A DNA stretch of 64,000 nucleotides from contig NC_045128.1 of assembly GCF_007655135.1 (NCBI RefSeq), forward strand, positions 35,434,811 through 35,498,810. Direction: 5' to 3'. Positions 1-13,089 of this stretch are shown piece by piece. A model generated the notes under the pieces. It saw only the letters and a list, made by a program, of their open reading frames with translations. It was not told where the DNA came from and did not search any database. The DNA is from Punica granatum. Its lineage: Eukaryota > Streptophyta > Magnoliopsida > Myrtales > Lythraceae. Within the stretch, counting starts at the first letter, position 1. Each line of letters starts with the position of its first letter. The position numbers were made by a program, and so were the translations under genes.

Positions 1-1025
1 TATGAAAACTTATGTTATTTTTGTAAAGAAAAGAGAGGATGATCAAATGATGTACAAATTTGGTGGGTCCCATAAAGTCTACGTAGGCAAATAGACGGAA
101 ATCTTAACGGAATAGCAACGGAGATCAAATCTAATACGATTATCAAAACATGTGATTTTTTTGTCGTAAAGTAAAATCTATGACAAAACTAAGACATTTT
201 GATTTTACCAAAGTTATTTTGTGTAATTTGCCCTAAATATTAACATCAAAATAAGCATATATTAATATATATTCATACAAAATATAAATATATCAATATA
301 TTGTTACGTGTACAACCTTTAGTATATACTAAGAAAAAAGTATATATGAATTATATATTTTTATAGATATCTATTAGAAATAGATTATATAATATTATAT
401 ATATATATAATATTTTATTTTATTTTTAAAAAATCAGATTTGTTCGCTGAAAAAAAAATCAGATTATATTTTATTTAGATTCTGAATGATAGTTATAAAT
501 AAAGATTATCATACACGTAAACATGGACCTATTTAGCTCTCAAAGAATATATGTACAACTAGACGCTAGCTTTCGAAACATATATCTATCCCTAAATGCA
601 AGTTAGTAAATTAGACTTATGTCTAGATTTTTTTCTCTCAGGTAGATGCTAGCTTTCGAAACGTATGTCTATCCCTAGATGCAAGTTAGTAGATTAAATT
701 TATGTTTGGATTTTTTCTCTCATTTTTATCGAAAATTTTCATTTTTTATTTTTCTCTAATTTTTTGCTTTTTTCTCATATTCTTTTCAAGATTGGTGATG
801 TGAGTTTCATTTCTCGAAACTGCTACCCATTTGCGCAAGCTCTTAGAAAGTAAGTTCGTCTACCATTAAATATGAAGGTTATTTGTTTATATTTGTTCTT
901 TTTCTTTCACTTATGCTTCTCAAATGAGTTTTTCTTCTTAATGTTTTGTTACGTACATTTTTTTTCAGGTTGGTGAAACTATCATGTGCAAGGTATGGGC
1001 TCCACAATTAATATATGTTTGTGTA

Positions 1026-1072
<47 letters not shown>

Positions 1073-2000
1073 GCATGATTAAAGTGGACCCGACCAGATA
1101 GCCTCAGAAAACTTCGTTTCCGAATGAAATTTTATGAATTTTTGAGTTTTTAATTAAATTATTTTTAAAGTATTTAAAAATATATAGATGTAGATTTTGT
1201 GGGACCATTCATTATTTTTTTTTATAAATATATGAATCATATCTATCTATAAAACAAATTCGACGTACTGCTACATTTTGATCATGTGGTAATTTGATCC
1301 AATTTGTGGTCAATTAGGTTTAATTTGGCTTAAATCGTGTGTAATTGGACTAATTACAGACTTTACTACAAGTAATTAGGCTAGAATTCGGTTAATTAGT
1401 CGAAATTAGTGTGAAATTGAACTACTGTACATTCTGTAATTTTTGGTATATTAGGCTTAAACGAGTCAATTTGATGATTTGTTACTTGATTAGACCTAAT
1501 AGACCTAATTAGGGGTGATTAGCTTCCCATTGCTTGAGAATATAAGTTCCTCAAGTAAGTTTTTTTTTGGCTCTTTTTTTCTGGTGTGCTTCAATATATT
1601 TTCAAATCGCTCAGGAAACTAGACAGAAGAACAGAGTATGTTCCTCAAGTACCTTTTTTTTTTTTTGGTATGCTTCAATAGGTTTTCCATTGTTCAGAAA
1701 AATAGATAATAGAATGTGTTAGTATCAGGACTGTCTATAGTGAGTATCTTCCTTCATCCTGCATTAATTGTTCGCTAATAGCTACAATTAGAGACCTGTA
1801 CAGGAATTTTTGGCTTTCGGTTCTCAAATTTGGGGAAGGGAGGGGAGGGATTCAGTGATACTGTTACGAATAGATTTGTCAACTTCTTGCTTTATAGGAT
1901 TCCATTTGCTTTTCTTTTCCGAAAGAAAAAGGTTGTGTCGTGCTTCTTTGATGCTTCATCTGTCCCTTTCCCCCGTACAAATGAACCCACCCGTCAAAGG
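1..2000. other. AT-rich non-coding flank, paralogous to about 51.5-54.1 kb
   Basis: I see no convincing gene here. The segment is AT-rich with scattered poly-T and TA runs. From roughly 240 onward it matches the segment left of TNL-Z, for example 'gatgtgagttt' near 796 and 52069, and the stretches near 1260-1560 and 52730-53010. It is therefore the left part of the duplication that also carries TNL-A and TNL-Z. Confidence 0.75.
1025..1068. repeat. (TA)n microsatellite
   Basis: An almost perfect TA dinucleotide run of about 44 bp. The corresponding point in the paralogous flank (about 52536-52550) has only a short TATATA tract, so the run expanded or contracted after the duplication. Confidence 0.85.
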
Positions 2001-3063
2001 CTAAGGACCCCAACATGAGAACAGAATCGAGCTGAGGGAGGAACTAAGGAATTTCATCGAGATCAACTGATAATAGACCCACCCGTCAAGGACGGATTAC
2101 ATAACAATCAATGCCGGCAAAAATGGTGATCTGCCAGTTAGCTCTTACGTGAAGAAGTCATCAGTAATTAAGATGAATGACTAATATGACATAGCAGAGT
2201 ACCCCGAAGGGCCCAAACCGAGTGGGTGAAAACGGCATGAACAAGGCTCTTATTTTAGCTACTCCCTGGCACAGCATCCGCATAAATGAAGGCATGGCAT
2301 TGCGGAAAAATACCCCCCGTCATAAGATTTTTCCAAATGCAGAATATCGTAGCGAGATCACAAATTTGAGATAGTAAAGAGAAGACATACAGTAGGGCAT
2401 TTTCATTCAACTGAAGTAATATCCCAGGCTATCAGAAAATATGAGGCACCAACTGCTTTTTCTAGAGTCAGTTCCGTTAGCTTCACCGTTCAGACTTTTT
2501 GAATAGCACAAAAGAATTAGACGTTCCACGATAGCCCTTTTCTTTTCCACTTTATGAGTTAACCAGCATGTTATCTGTAATTGAACACTTAAATAAAATG
2601 TACGTCGAATGGAAACAACACAGAGTAATCCAAACAACATCCGTGAAGGTTAAGAGGAACAGAAAAGGCTGAAACAAAAAAGTACAAGAAAGCATGTCGA
2701 GCTCTACTTGACAGGATAGCATATCTGAAGGTGACATGGCTTCTGCGGGCAGCCAGAACGGCAAGTCCAACGAGGCCAGGAAGAACGGCATTCTGTGATT
2801 TGTAATGTCCAAAACTTCCCATTCTTAGGCAATCTCTTTCACCAATCATCTGACAAATGTGAATCCAGTCTGTAATGCATGGCAACATCTGCATTAAAAC
2901 TCTCCCCTCTTCACCCATCCTTGCTATGAGCATTTTTTACCGAAAGTTAGCTCTTCTGCTACTCATTCAAATGCAAGTGTCTGATGATAAATCATAAAAC
3001 TTGCGCACATAATTCAAACAGAAATGGAAACCTACCTCTTATCAAGTGACTGATCTTTCTCAT
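2000..3063 (-). other. 3' flank / probable 3' UTR of TNL-A
   Basis: The sequence downstream of the TNL-A stop is closely matched downstream of Z (54.1-55.25 kb) and more distantly downstream of B, C and D. The Z stop codon is followed at once by a plausible GTAGGT donor, and a TTTTGTCAG acceptor lies about 200 bp further on, so a 3' UTR intron is likely in this family. The short ORFs here on both strands differ between copies and show no protein domain. No independent gene is called. Confidence 0.55.
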
Positions 3064-6000
3064 TCAACGTGTTACTGTTACATTTGGAGGACTCGGAATG
3101 TTCTGAAGCCATGGACAGTCTGAAATATTCAATGTTCTCAGGGACTTCAGTTCCTCGAGGCCCGGAATCTCCAGGAGATTTTCACAACCTTGCACTTCCA
3201 GCGCTCTTAACCTTTGCAGGTTCGATAAATTAGGCAACCTTCTAATTGCTTTACATCCAGCGAGGTTCAGCAACTCCAAGGACTCCAATTCCTCGAGCTC
3301 TGACAGATCGTGAAGCTTTTTGCACCATGCGAGATATAAAAGTTTCACATTCGATAGTTTCGGCAGCTTTCCCAAGGACGTGGAATATTGCATGTACAGA
3401 CTTTCTAGACCATCTAAACTCTCGAGGCCTGGAACTTCTACAAGGTTCTGGCAGTCTGAAGCATGCAGTGAAGGCAACTTCCTCAACTTTGACAAGTCAG
3501 GAAGTCTCTCGATTGATTCACATTTTGATATTGTCAAAAATCTCAGAAACTCTAGCTTCTCAAGCCCATCGAGATTAGCCAACATAGGGCAGCTAATTAT
3601 CTCCAGCTTTGCCAAGAATAATAAATCTCCAAGGCCTGGAACTTCCTTTAGCTCGAAGCACTCGCATAGCCTTAATTCTGATAATTTCTTCAAATTTGAA
3701 AGATCTGGCAGTGTCTGAAAGGAGTAACAGTCCGATACGTTCAACTTGTAGAGTCCTGCGGGAAGCACAGGGAGGCAGACAACTTCAATGCAATCCTGAA
3801 CAGAGAGTTCTTTCAGTTGAGAAAGGGCACCGATCTCTTCTGGTAAGGTGCTAATGCGTAACTTTGAGATTACCAACTTCTCCAACTTGAATAGTTTCCC
3901 TATCTCTGGAGGAACTTGCTCGAGTTTATAACATTTCGAGAAACAAAGTTCCCTTAAGTTAGTGAGACGAGAGAGGCTTGGGAAGGAAACCATTGATTTA
4001 CAGGTAACCCGCATACAAATTAAGCTATCTGGAAGCTCTGGAAGAGTCTGCAGCCTCTTGCATCCTGTTAAATCAAGACTCTGGAGATGGGAAAGCCCGC
4101 CAATGCTTGTTGGATGGCTATCGACTTGGGTGTGGTTTAATGTCAAGAGTTTCAACGATGACAGTCTCTGAAGCTCGTCTGGAGTGCTCCCTTTCAATTC
4201 CTTACACTTGGAGGCGTTTACTTTTTCAAGATTATCCAGCATCCATAGAGTGACAGGAAACTCCTCCAGAAGACTACCATCAATGTTAAGCACTTCCAAA
4301 TTGCTTAAGTTTCCAACAGAACTGGGCAATCTTCGAACTTTAGTATCTGACAAGTTTAGCTCAGTCAATGAACTCATATGGCCAATGTAGTCTGGAAGTT
4401 CTCGTAATGACTCGCAGTTCTTCAAAGAAAGGTGCCTCAGTTTCACCAAGGACCCAATCGAGTCCGGAAGTTTACTTTTACTAGCAGAATCCAACACAAG
4501 GTCCACAAGAGAAGTCAAGCGACCAATTGAATCGGGAAGCTGAGTCAGGTCCTTGCACCCTCTGCCACATAGAATTTCAAGCTTTCTCATAGCTCCTGAG
4601 ATGGGTATTTCTTGAATTCCACTTCCATCAATGAGAGGCTCAGTTCATGCTTTCGTAGAACCCAACTGTGCAGGCAGCTTCTTGAGTTTCAAGCATTTCC
4701 TCAGGTTTAAGAAAACCAGATGCTTGAGATGTCCAATTGACGGGTCAACCACAACCAAATTTCTGTAGTCTTCGAGAATCAGCCGCTCCAACACTAAAAA
4801 GGATGAGAAATCAGGAGTCTGCAGTAGATCTCGGCAACCCGTGAGATCTAGAACTTTCAACTTGACTGACATCTGATGAAACAACAGCGGAAAAAGAGAA
4901 TTATGCATTATATTCAGCTAGCATTAAATAAGAAAAATCTGTACAGAAATCACGATGGCATAAAACCTTAATTGAGATCCAACTGCTCCAATCCTCTCTT
5001 ATGCTGCTATATGATAGATCAAGAATAACTAGATTCTTTAGATGTAAATTCGCTGGCTGAACTACAGAGCTTCCTATGAGCCAACATAGCATCTTAACTT
5101 CGACAGCAGACGGCGAAAATCTCCGGCAAGGTTGGCAGAATCCAGTTGAAGGAACCTCAGATTTGATAGGTTCATGAACTCTTCATTTCGGAAGCAGAAG
5201 TCTACCAACTCAATCCCAAAATTCAGATGGATCGCTTGGACGTTTCCTGATCCCTGCATGATAATTAACTAGAAGTAGTATGTGAGTTTGACTGGAATTG
5301 CATCCCAACGAAGAATGATTCAATTTCAAATCAGAAGACCTTAAAAGGAAAGCGATGGTCTCAGCTTAAATAAGTAGATCTCAACTAGAAAACTTTTTAA
5401 CTTCAAAACAGAAGCTGAACAAGGAGCATAATAAGCACAAACTGATTACCTCTTGTCTCTCAAGCGCATCCACTGCTTCTTCAGTACGCCATAATCTGCT
5501 TCGCTTCCCTGGCTCATTGTAATTTTCTTGACGAACGATTTCTCTCCCGAGGTCTCTGAGTTGATCATGCATCCATAGCTCATGGTCATCTCCTATTTTA
5601 ATGAGAGACATTAGACAAAGGACTTCATCCCTTCATTGGGGAAAAATTCAGAGTCTTCCCACACGTGAAGTGCAATCCGCACATCAATTCCGATGAAAAG
5701 ACAAGCAACATCGAGGAATATTTGCTTCTGCTCATGATCTAATGCTTCATAGCTTATCTTCAACTTTTCTTGGACTTCAGTATGAGGTATTCTTTTCAAC
5801 TTCTTTAATGTGTCTTCCCACACAGCCATGCGTTTTCCAGCAAGAAATGACCCTATGACCTCAAGGGCTAAAGGTAGTCCACCAGTCGTCTCCACGACAT
5901 TATACGATATAATAACAAATTCAGTTGAGGGCAAGTCGTTTCTGAATGCATGCTTGCAGAAAAGTAAAAAAGCTTGATGAGGCTGCAGTTCTCTGACTTC

Positions 6001-7589
6001 ATAAGCTGCACCCACTTGAGGTAGAACGTCCCTGTTTCTAGTTGTTACAATGATTCTGCTTCCGTGACCAAACCAATCAAGTTCTGCTGCAAGTGCATTC
6101 AGTTGATTCCTGCTATCAATATCATCGAGAAGGATGAGAACTTTCCCGTCACGTAACCTGTGTTTCAGCTCATAGGTTCCTTCATCGACACTAGTTAATT
6201 CCCGTCGCTCACACCTTAAGATCATAGAGATCAATAGGCTTTGCAGATATTCGAGACCCTTGCGTTGAAGAGCAGTTTCTCGGATATCTTTGAGGAAGCT
6301 GCAACTGTCGAAACGATCCAACAGCTGATTGTAGATGACCTTGGCGATGGTTGTCTTACCAACACCACCCATGCCATGTATCCCGATGATACGCACATCA
6401 CCAGCATCAACCTCTAGCAGTCTTGTAATTGCTTCCACATGATCGTCAATTCCAACTATGCTATCAGACAAGACAAGATAGGCTTTTTTCAATTCTTTCA
6501 AGACCTTCGCAACCACCAACTTTACTAGTTCTCATTGGTGTCTGCAACACAGGATCAACTCTATCATTATCTTCAAAAATGACAGAGGTAAAGGGTAAGA
6601 AATGCCAAAAGCATTTGTGTTACTACAATGTGCAATATCTAATACTTTTCAGAGCCAATTAGAGGTCCGCATATTCATAAGCTGTATACCATAATTTTTA
6701 ACTCGAATCAACCATCTGCAATCATGCTGCTTAACTTAACTAAACTGGCTACTCCGTGAAATATAATTATCGTTTTCTAGATAACTACATACTTGATGAA
6801 AACTACGCAGAAACCTAAATTTTCCAATGAGCACTGTGATACTCGACCATGTATAACCAGACAATAACGACCAACAACTAACAAATCAATCCCAATCCAA
6901 AATAAGAGCAAGTAAATGCATTACCCTAGGCATTGGGCCTCCTTTACCCCAAAAAAAAAAAAAAAGCATTACCCATTGGCGATGTTCTTGAACTCCCAAC
7001 CCTTTAAGGCTCCAATCTGAGCGAGAGCATCCCTCCAGTGCTGAACGACTAACGGACCATACTTCCTCACATGCTGCGAGAACGATTTCTCATAGGTCGC
7101 TGTTTGGTGCCGGACTTCGTTCGGGGTGACGTCATAGAAAACCGGCATCACCATAAAAGCCAGCTCCTTGAGGCACCATTTGCTCGAGGCGTAGTCCTTG
7201 GAGAATATCGGTATCGAGATCTTCGACTTCCCGATGCCCTCAAGAAGCTCGGGCCCAATCTCTTCCCCAACCCGGAGCTCCTCGTCATCCCTGAACACGC
7301 GGACGCCAGCATCTTTAAGGCTGTTATAGAGGAAATCAGTGAACCCCTTGCGGGTGTCTGTTCCCCTGAAGCTCAGGAACACCTCGTAATCGAACCCTTT
7401 CGGATCGACAATGGGACTCGTCCCTCGCGGTGTGGCACCGATCGCAGCAGATTCTGGGTCCTCCTCATTGATCCTAAGCCTAAGGGTTCGGCTTGAAGAG
7501 AAAACAGGGAAGAGGAGAACGGAGAGGAGAACTGAAGCTGCTGTGGAGAGAAGGGCAAAGCAGGTCCACCAGAAGACATTATGGTACAT
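3064..7589 (-). pseudogene. TNL-A: TIR-NB-ARC-LRR resistance-gene pseudogene, L6-like
   Basis: Four exons collinear with intact TNL-Z: exon 1 (TIR) 6973-7589, exon 2 (NB-ARC) about 5440-6541, exon 3 (linker) about 4970-5250, exon 4 (LRR) 3064 to about 4870. The N-terminus (MYHNVFWWTCFALL) is a hydrophobic segment, the TIR starts near GFDYEVFLSFRG, the P-loop reads GMGGVGKTT, kinase-2 KVLILLDDID, and MHD is retained. Lesions against Z: a 30-bp in-frame deletion in the TIR just after CLKELAFMV, TGA at 6532-6534 (start of exon 2), a 1-bp deletion near 5627, a 1-bp deletion near 5095, and TGA at 4645-4647. The LRR frame is otherwise open to its stop at 3064. It cannot make a full receptor. Family role: cytosolic pathogen sensor whose TIR acts as an NADase on activation. 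Confidence 0.9.
6354..6375 (-). promoter_or_regulatory. P-loop segment, candidate miR482/2118-type target (TNL-A)
   Basis: The plus strand here (TCTTACCAACACCACCCATG, continuing CC) is antisense to the P-loop codons and resembles the consensus of the miR482/2118 family, which is known to target NLR P-loop sequences. Equivalent sites lie at 30848-30869 (E), 46007-46028 (F) and 58536-58557 (Z). The call is by resemblance only; no miRNA gene is visible in the window. Confidence 0.35.
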
Positions 7590-7714
7590 TGCCGTGCGTG
7601 GAGCTCCGACAGAAAGCTTGGAATAGGAGTGTCAATGGGGATTGAAGCTCTCCTTCCGTTCTTTCTCCGGTCCGGGGAAGAAGAAGGAGATGGAAAGATT
7701 CACCTTCAAGTCGA

Positions 7715-7735
7715 CTTTTATGGGGCCCCACATTG
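7715..7735 (-). promoter_or_regulatory. Conserved TATA-like + GGGGCCCC element upstream of TNL-A
   Basis: The plus strand reads CTTTTATGGGGCCCCACATT. On the gene strand this gives GTGGGGCCCC followed by CATAAAAG, about 130 bp before the ATG. The same block precedes B, C and Z. GTGGGNCC and GGNCCCAC are binding consensuses of plant TCP factors, and ATAAAA could serve as the TATA box. The promoter role is inferred from position and conservation. Confidence 0.5.
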
Positions 7736-7799
7736 CCATTATTAAAGTTCGAAAAAGCGAATCAGGGAGAGATAGAGATGAAGACAGTAGAATTTGAAG

Positions 7800-10700
7800 T
7801 TTGAGCGCGGGGGGAGGAAGAAGAAGAAGAAGAAAAGAAAAAAAAAAAAAAAAAGGTTTACTTGTCGGAAGGCGGGCGCGGGAAAAAGAAGTCACAGTCA
7901 CATTGAACGGCTGGGCCAATAATATTTTGGGCTCTAAACTTGTTATTACTTTTCAATTTAACCCTGAACCGATTTCCATCTGCAAGGAGAAAGAACTTCA
8001 AAGTTAAACAACAAAATAAGTTGTTAGCTTTTTGTACAATTGTTCTTTCCTTCACGATGTTAGATTAGAATTCGCTGTTTTCCATATTATATGGGGAAGA
8101 AAGACAAAGGAAGGTAGCTGCCAATGTCAAAGAAGGACATTTGAATCTTAACAAGATTGGCGTGGCCATTACATTGGCCTCAAGCAATAGTAGTTCCCCT
8201 TATGAGAAAGTCCATCCCATTGTCCACACATATGACTGGTCTGTACCATATTTGGCATCACACGTCCAAGTTCCAACATTTTTTTTATTTTATTGGTTAA
8301 AAATTTCCAACTGAATCTTATCCATTGTCACGGTATTAAGTTTGCAGTGATCCATGAGGGGAGAAACCCTTTTTCTATGGTGTTTGAATTTTGCAAAGAG
8401 CCATTCAGTTTTGTGGGTCATGCGTAGAAAAAACTAATGTAAAATGGTCAAAAACAGATAATTGAAAACTATCAGGTAAGGAAATTGAGATAAACAGAAA
8501 TATTGTGGTTTTAATGAGAACTTATCATAGATATTCTTTTTTCGGTCGAAAAACGGGGCTAACGCCCAGGAAAAAAATAATAAAAAAAAACATTATCATA
8601 GGTATTCTTTTTTTTCGGTGGAAACTATCATAGGTATTCTTAAGATAGGGAGACATTGTGATTTTTATCCACCGTTGGATTGAGATCCATAAATGGGAAA
8701 TGCAAAATGGACCATAGAAATTTGTCGAATCTTGTAATGTAATCAATATAATCATGCCAATTGAACTAATAAAAAAATCCATCATTTTACGGCAACGAAC
8801 TAGTGCCAAATTTTATAATACAATAAATTCAATCATGACAATCGGATTAAGATAACAAGTAATTTAATAGGCAATGGGCGAATTTTCAAAATAAACACTC
8901 TGAGCAATCGTTCTCAATCTCTTATCACCGCCAAAATCCACTCCCAAAAGATTGAGGTTGCTAAGGCCCCGTGGCCACTAGTAAGGAGCTTACCATCCTT
9001 TCCCCAGGTCTTTTTTTTTTGTCATTTTTATTTATTTTAAATTTTTTATGATGATTTTTAATTAAAGAATAATATTTAAAGGGAGATGCTGCAACTAAGG
9101 GACTTCCCCCTGTTAGGCCCTTCCTTCGATCCAAAGTTGGCTCGGACGAGACCATAAACTTCTAGTATGACCCATGTCGAGGCTTATCAGGTGGGGCCTG
9201 GCCCGGCCTAAAAAGATAATGTGTTGGGCCAGGCTAGATACATCCAGCCTGGCCCGGCCCGTTAGATTTAAGAAATAATAATAATAAAGTAAAAAAAAGA
9301 GAGAGAGAGAAAATAAAAGTGCTTGGAATTATGACAAGTTTCTTGAAATTGAAGCTTGTAGTGTTTCAATTTTGAAATTTTATTATCTATAATTTTCTTT
9401 GGTAAAGTCCACTGAATGGAATGAATTTGAAGGAGATATATTTACCCTTATTGGGCTATCGACCCAAGCCGAGCGGCCTGATAAGAGTAGTATGCAGTGT
9501 TCCACGACCTGTACGGGATAATGGTTCGGGTCGACCCGGCACAATTTTTTTATCATGTTGATTAGTATTGGATAGTGAAGGCAGGGTGATTAGGGATTCT
9601 AGCAAGATAGGCATACACCACTCAAAAAAGGGTCCGAGTGTTTCGAACTAAGAAGGGCAGTGGTTCCATAGAGGAAAGTTGTTCGGTTTGTGAGACACAT
9701 AACGGGAGCATCTTTCATTTGTTGGCTTGTTGTTTTGGATCGACCCAATGCCAAAGACATATTGACGGAGCGGGGATTGATATTACCAACTTTGATTGCG
9801 AGTTTTGTGGTTGCGATGTGAAAATAAGAGATCTTTTTTTTTTTTTGCCTGCAGAATTACACATTCCATTTGGCAAAACCTCAGGTGCAACCTTGGGATC
9901 ACGCAACAAATTCAAAATTCGCAAACCAGGATGACTTGGATCGATCACAGATCTGAAGGGAAGGAAATTCGATGTTATCGGACAAAAATTAGCTCGAAAT
10001 GTATGTATATACATGGTTTGGCTGGAAAGGAGCAAAATGGTTTTCAAGCGAGAAGTTTCTTATGTTAGATTGAGACTTTTGGCCATAACCAAAATCGAAC
10101 ATAAACGAGCAAAATCAGTACCAGCTGATTAGAGCATCTGCAACGGGAGCCCAATTTCTGTCACGATCTGAAATTTCAGCAGAATTTCCTTGGTATTTTC
10201 TCAATATCCAATATCACATAAACTATTTATATAAAACCTACTTTTCACATCTTCCAAAAATATATGACCAATCCAACATGTTCTAATAAATATATATACA
10301 TCTCAATAGAGTATTTTTTTCTCAATCACTTCACTAAATCGACTAAATAAAAGTTTAGGTCATAACATGATCATAGCATTCTACAAGAACTTATTACTTA
10401 TACTGTGAGTGGGCCTAACTACAAAAATCGTCCACGCTGATCCCCGTTGTCCAAAAAAGTTATCTTGTGCGGCTAGTCTAGCTCCTAGCTCATCTAAAAA
10501 AATATTTGTAAGGAGTGAGCTGCATCTCAGTGAGTATTAAATTTCACAATAAAATGAAGTATTAAACTTGTGTATGCATTCACATAAACAATTACAATAA
10601 TATCTTTTACTTCAAAATTTCTAATGATATATATATCTACTTTTCAGTCTTGAACATTTCTCTTATTAGCCAAATCATTACTACATAACTCAAGCAATCA

Positions 10701-12480
10701 TTTCTAAGCAACAAATAATAGTAGCCATAGGGTTACAAATCCTCGCGACAGAGTTTCGACGGTAACGTGATCCCGCACTCATATCCACAAATTCCTCATA
10801 TCATTTCTCATAAGCGGGGGCTGCCCATTATCTTCCTGCAGTAGGAGTCTAAGAGTCCCTTTTTGTATCACGCTGGATCAGCGGTTTAGGCGTCCCTTTT
10901 TATATACCACCAGATTAACGGTCCCATGATTATAAACAATAATATCACCAAACCGCAATTAACCGAATTCATTTAGAATAAATCCTCAAAATTCTCATAC
11001 TATCTTCATTTAACTTATCTCATTCAAACAAGCATTTATATAATTATTTAAGATTTGATTTCATTCTATAATCGAATAAAAATACTCACAAAGACTCCCA
11101 AAATGATAAATAACAAGTCGAGCCTTCCAGGTGTATAGCCTTGATCTCCTCGACTCCTATAAATTGTAAGCATAGTTAGAACATCCAACATAAATATATA
11201 TATATATATATATGCTTATTATTTTCAACTCAATCTATCCATGGATTTCTCATGATGAAATACAACTTAACAAGGATAATTCACACCAAAATAGAAAATC
11301 TCAATCCAATTAAGATTAGTGCAAGGCAGCAAACCAACTCTTGAGAAGAAATGACGTACAAGTATATGTATATGAATATATATATATATATATATAACAA
11401 AAGTCAAGAACATGAGATATACACGTGTGCATATACACGGCGAAAGATACTCAAATCTCCACAACGTAACAACTGTCAAAACAAATGCAAGTTTAACAAA
11501 CATGTCCATCCTATTTCCTGCTTAAATTTAAAAGAGCCTACTGTCCATTTCAATTAAATTCGCAACATGAAAATGCAATCAACTAAAAAGAAAAACCGTA
11601 CATACAAGGCCAGCTATATATATTAAACATGCCAGCCCTTCTATTCTCATGCATATCACCTATCCTTATTCTGCTCCAAATCACTTTACTACCAAATTTC
11701 AAGGGAAAGAACAGAAAGGAAGAAAATCGAACAACGTTAGCTCAACAATACATACCAAACACGCCCATTAATTAACCAATTGCAATCTAAACTCTACCCG
11801 TGGAATAGCTTCGAATTTCCCAGCCACTATACTCTCGGCATAGCCGTCATACCTTCGGTTCTTTGTTGCTGTCACCCCGAACTCTCGCTCCCCTTTCGTC
11901 CTCTCGATTTAGTTCCTTCCTCCTCTACCGTAATCCAGCCCCAACTCTCGATCGAATTCTCATTTCTTCTCTTCTACTATGTTTCCTCTCTCTCTCTCTC
12001 TCTAGTGCTCTTTGTTTCTTTTCGTTTTCTCGCAGCGGAATTGAACAAAGGGAAAAAAAATAGCAGAACAAAACAAAGGAAGGAAGAAAAAGAAATGGCA
12101 CGTGGAGCCCATGCCATGCTCCAGCACAAAAAAAACGTATTATATAATACATATATATATATATACACATATGTAAGTATATATGTATGTATGCATGATC
12201 GTAATAAAATCACCGGGTCTCACCATTTCGGTGCCAGTTGGGTCCACGTGGCATGCCAGCCCCTGTTGACCTTTTTTTTTTAAAAAAATAACGGCTGAAA
12301 GAGCAACTCGTTGTTATAAATTAATTTTTTTAAAAAAAATCAGCCAACGGCTCCACTTGTGTAGCCGTTGGGCTGATTTAATTGATTTTTAAAAAATATT
12401 CTGTAAATACTATATATAAATTCAACATTCTTCACACACTTTTTCATCATTTTCTTCTCATTATTAAGATGGATCTCAAT
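7800..12480. other. Repeat-rich intergenic spacer without a recognisable gene
   Basis: The spacer holds a purine-rich run (7804-7856), GC-rich 'ggcctggcccgg' repeats near 9190-9260, AT-rich DNA, a (TA)n run near 11198-11212, another near 11377-11395, and a CT-rich tract (11985-12003). Open frames are short (up to 167 codons), low-complexity and without domains. The stretch 10.1-11.2 kb looks like dispersed-repeat DNA but I cannot assign a family. Confidence 0.6.
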
Positions 12481-12640
12481 CAAGCCAACAACAATGATAT
12501 TCTCAATTTAAAAATGCACATATAATGTGTGCCACCCTAAAGAGTGGCATACATTATATGTGCATTTTTTAACAAAATTCCAATTTCTCTTCTCAAAATT
12601 CTAATTATCCAAATTCTCATTTTCCATATTTTCCCAATTC
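12280..12640. mobile_element. Possible DNA-transposon remnant with perfect hairpin
   Basis: The segment carries paired AACGGCT / AGCCGTT motifs (12290-12376), a TATAAAT-type run, and then a near-perfect inverted repeat with 26-nt arms at 12510-12535 and 12544-12569 and an 8-nt loop. The layout resembles the 5' part of a PIF/Harbinger-type element, but no transposase is present and I saw no target duplication. Confidence 0.35.
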
Positions 12641-12659
12641 ATCCAAAGGAGTGTTAACC

Positions 12660-12880
12660 TTCGTGATAACAAAAGCATCATTCACATGGATAGAACCAGC
12701 AACGTCTGATGATTTCTTTCTCCTGAGGAAAAGGGTGCCCAAGAAGCCATCCACTGTGTTTGAAGAACAAATCTTATCATGGCAAGTAGCTGAATGGACA
12801 TCACATTTCCCAGAGAGGCAATTAGAAGTTGTTTCTTCCTATCTTGGCAAAGAAGATGATCTTTGACCTTTTGTAAAGAA
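12660..12880 (-). pseudogene. Orphan TNL first exon (E/F type) relic
   Basis: The minus strand matches the membrane-segment exon of TNL-F and its upstream sequence (47134-47400). Shared stretches include 'catggatagaacc', 'gaggaaaagggt' and 'cttcctatcttggcaaagaag'. The middle of the exon, encoding the hydrophobic segment, is partly missing, and no TIR exon follows downstream. It is a leftover of an E/F-type TNL once present between A and B. Confidence 0.65.
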
Positions 12881-13089
12881 GAAGATTTTCTTTTTTTAAT
12901 TATGGTCTTTTCCTATTATATATTGGCCGACTAGACTTCTAATGAAGTCTTTTTCTATTATTTTTCACTACCGACAGTTCAGTTTTTCTTAGAATAGTAA
13001 ATAATGTCAATCTTATTCTTAGAATATTTTCATGGTTCGGTTTTTCAAAATAATAAGAAACAATCTGATGTTCAATGATACGCCATACC

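Noticed and set aside
2407..2933. Small minus-strand ORFs downstream of TNL-A, with partial relatives in Z, B and D
   Set aside because: They are similar because the 3' flanks are duplicated. Frames and lengths differ between copies, so UTR is the simpler explanation.
11780..12283. 167-codon plus-strand ORF
   Set aside because: It crosses a CT microsatellite and AT-rich DNA, ends in low complexity (YIYIYTYVSIYV), and shows no domain or conserved partner.
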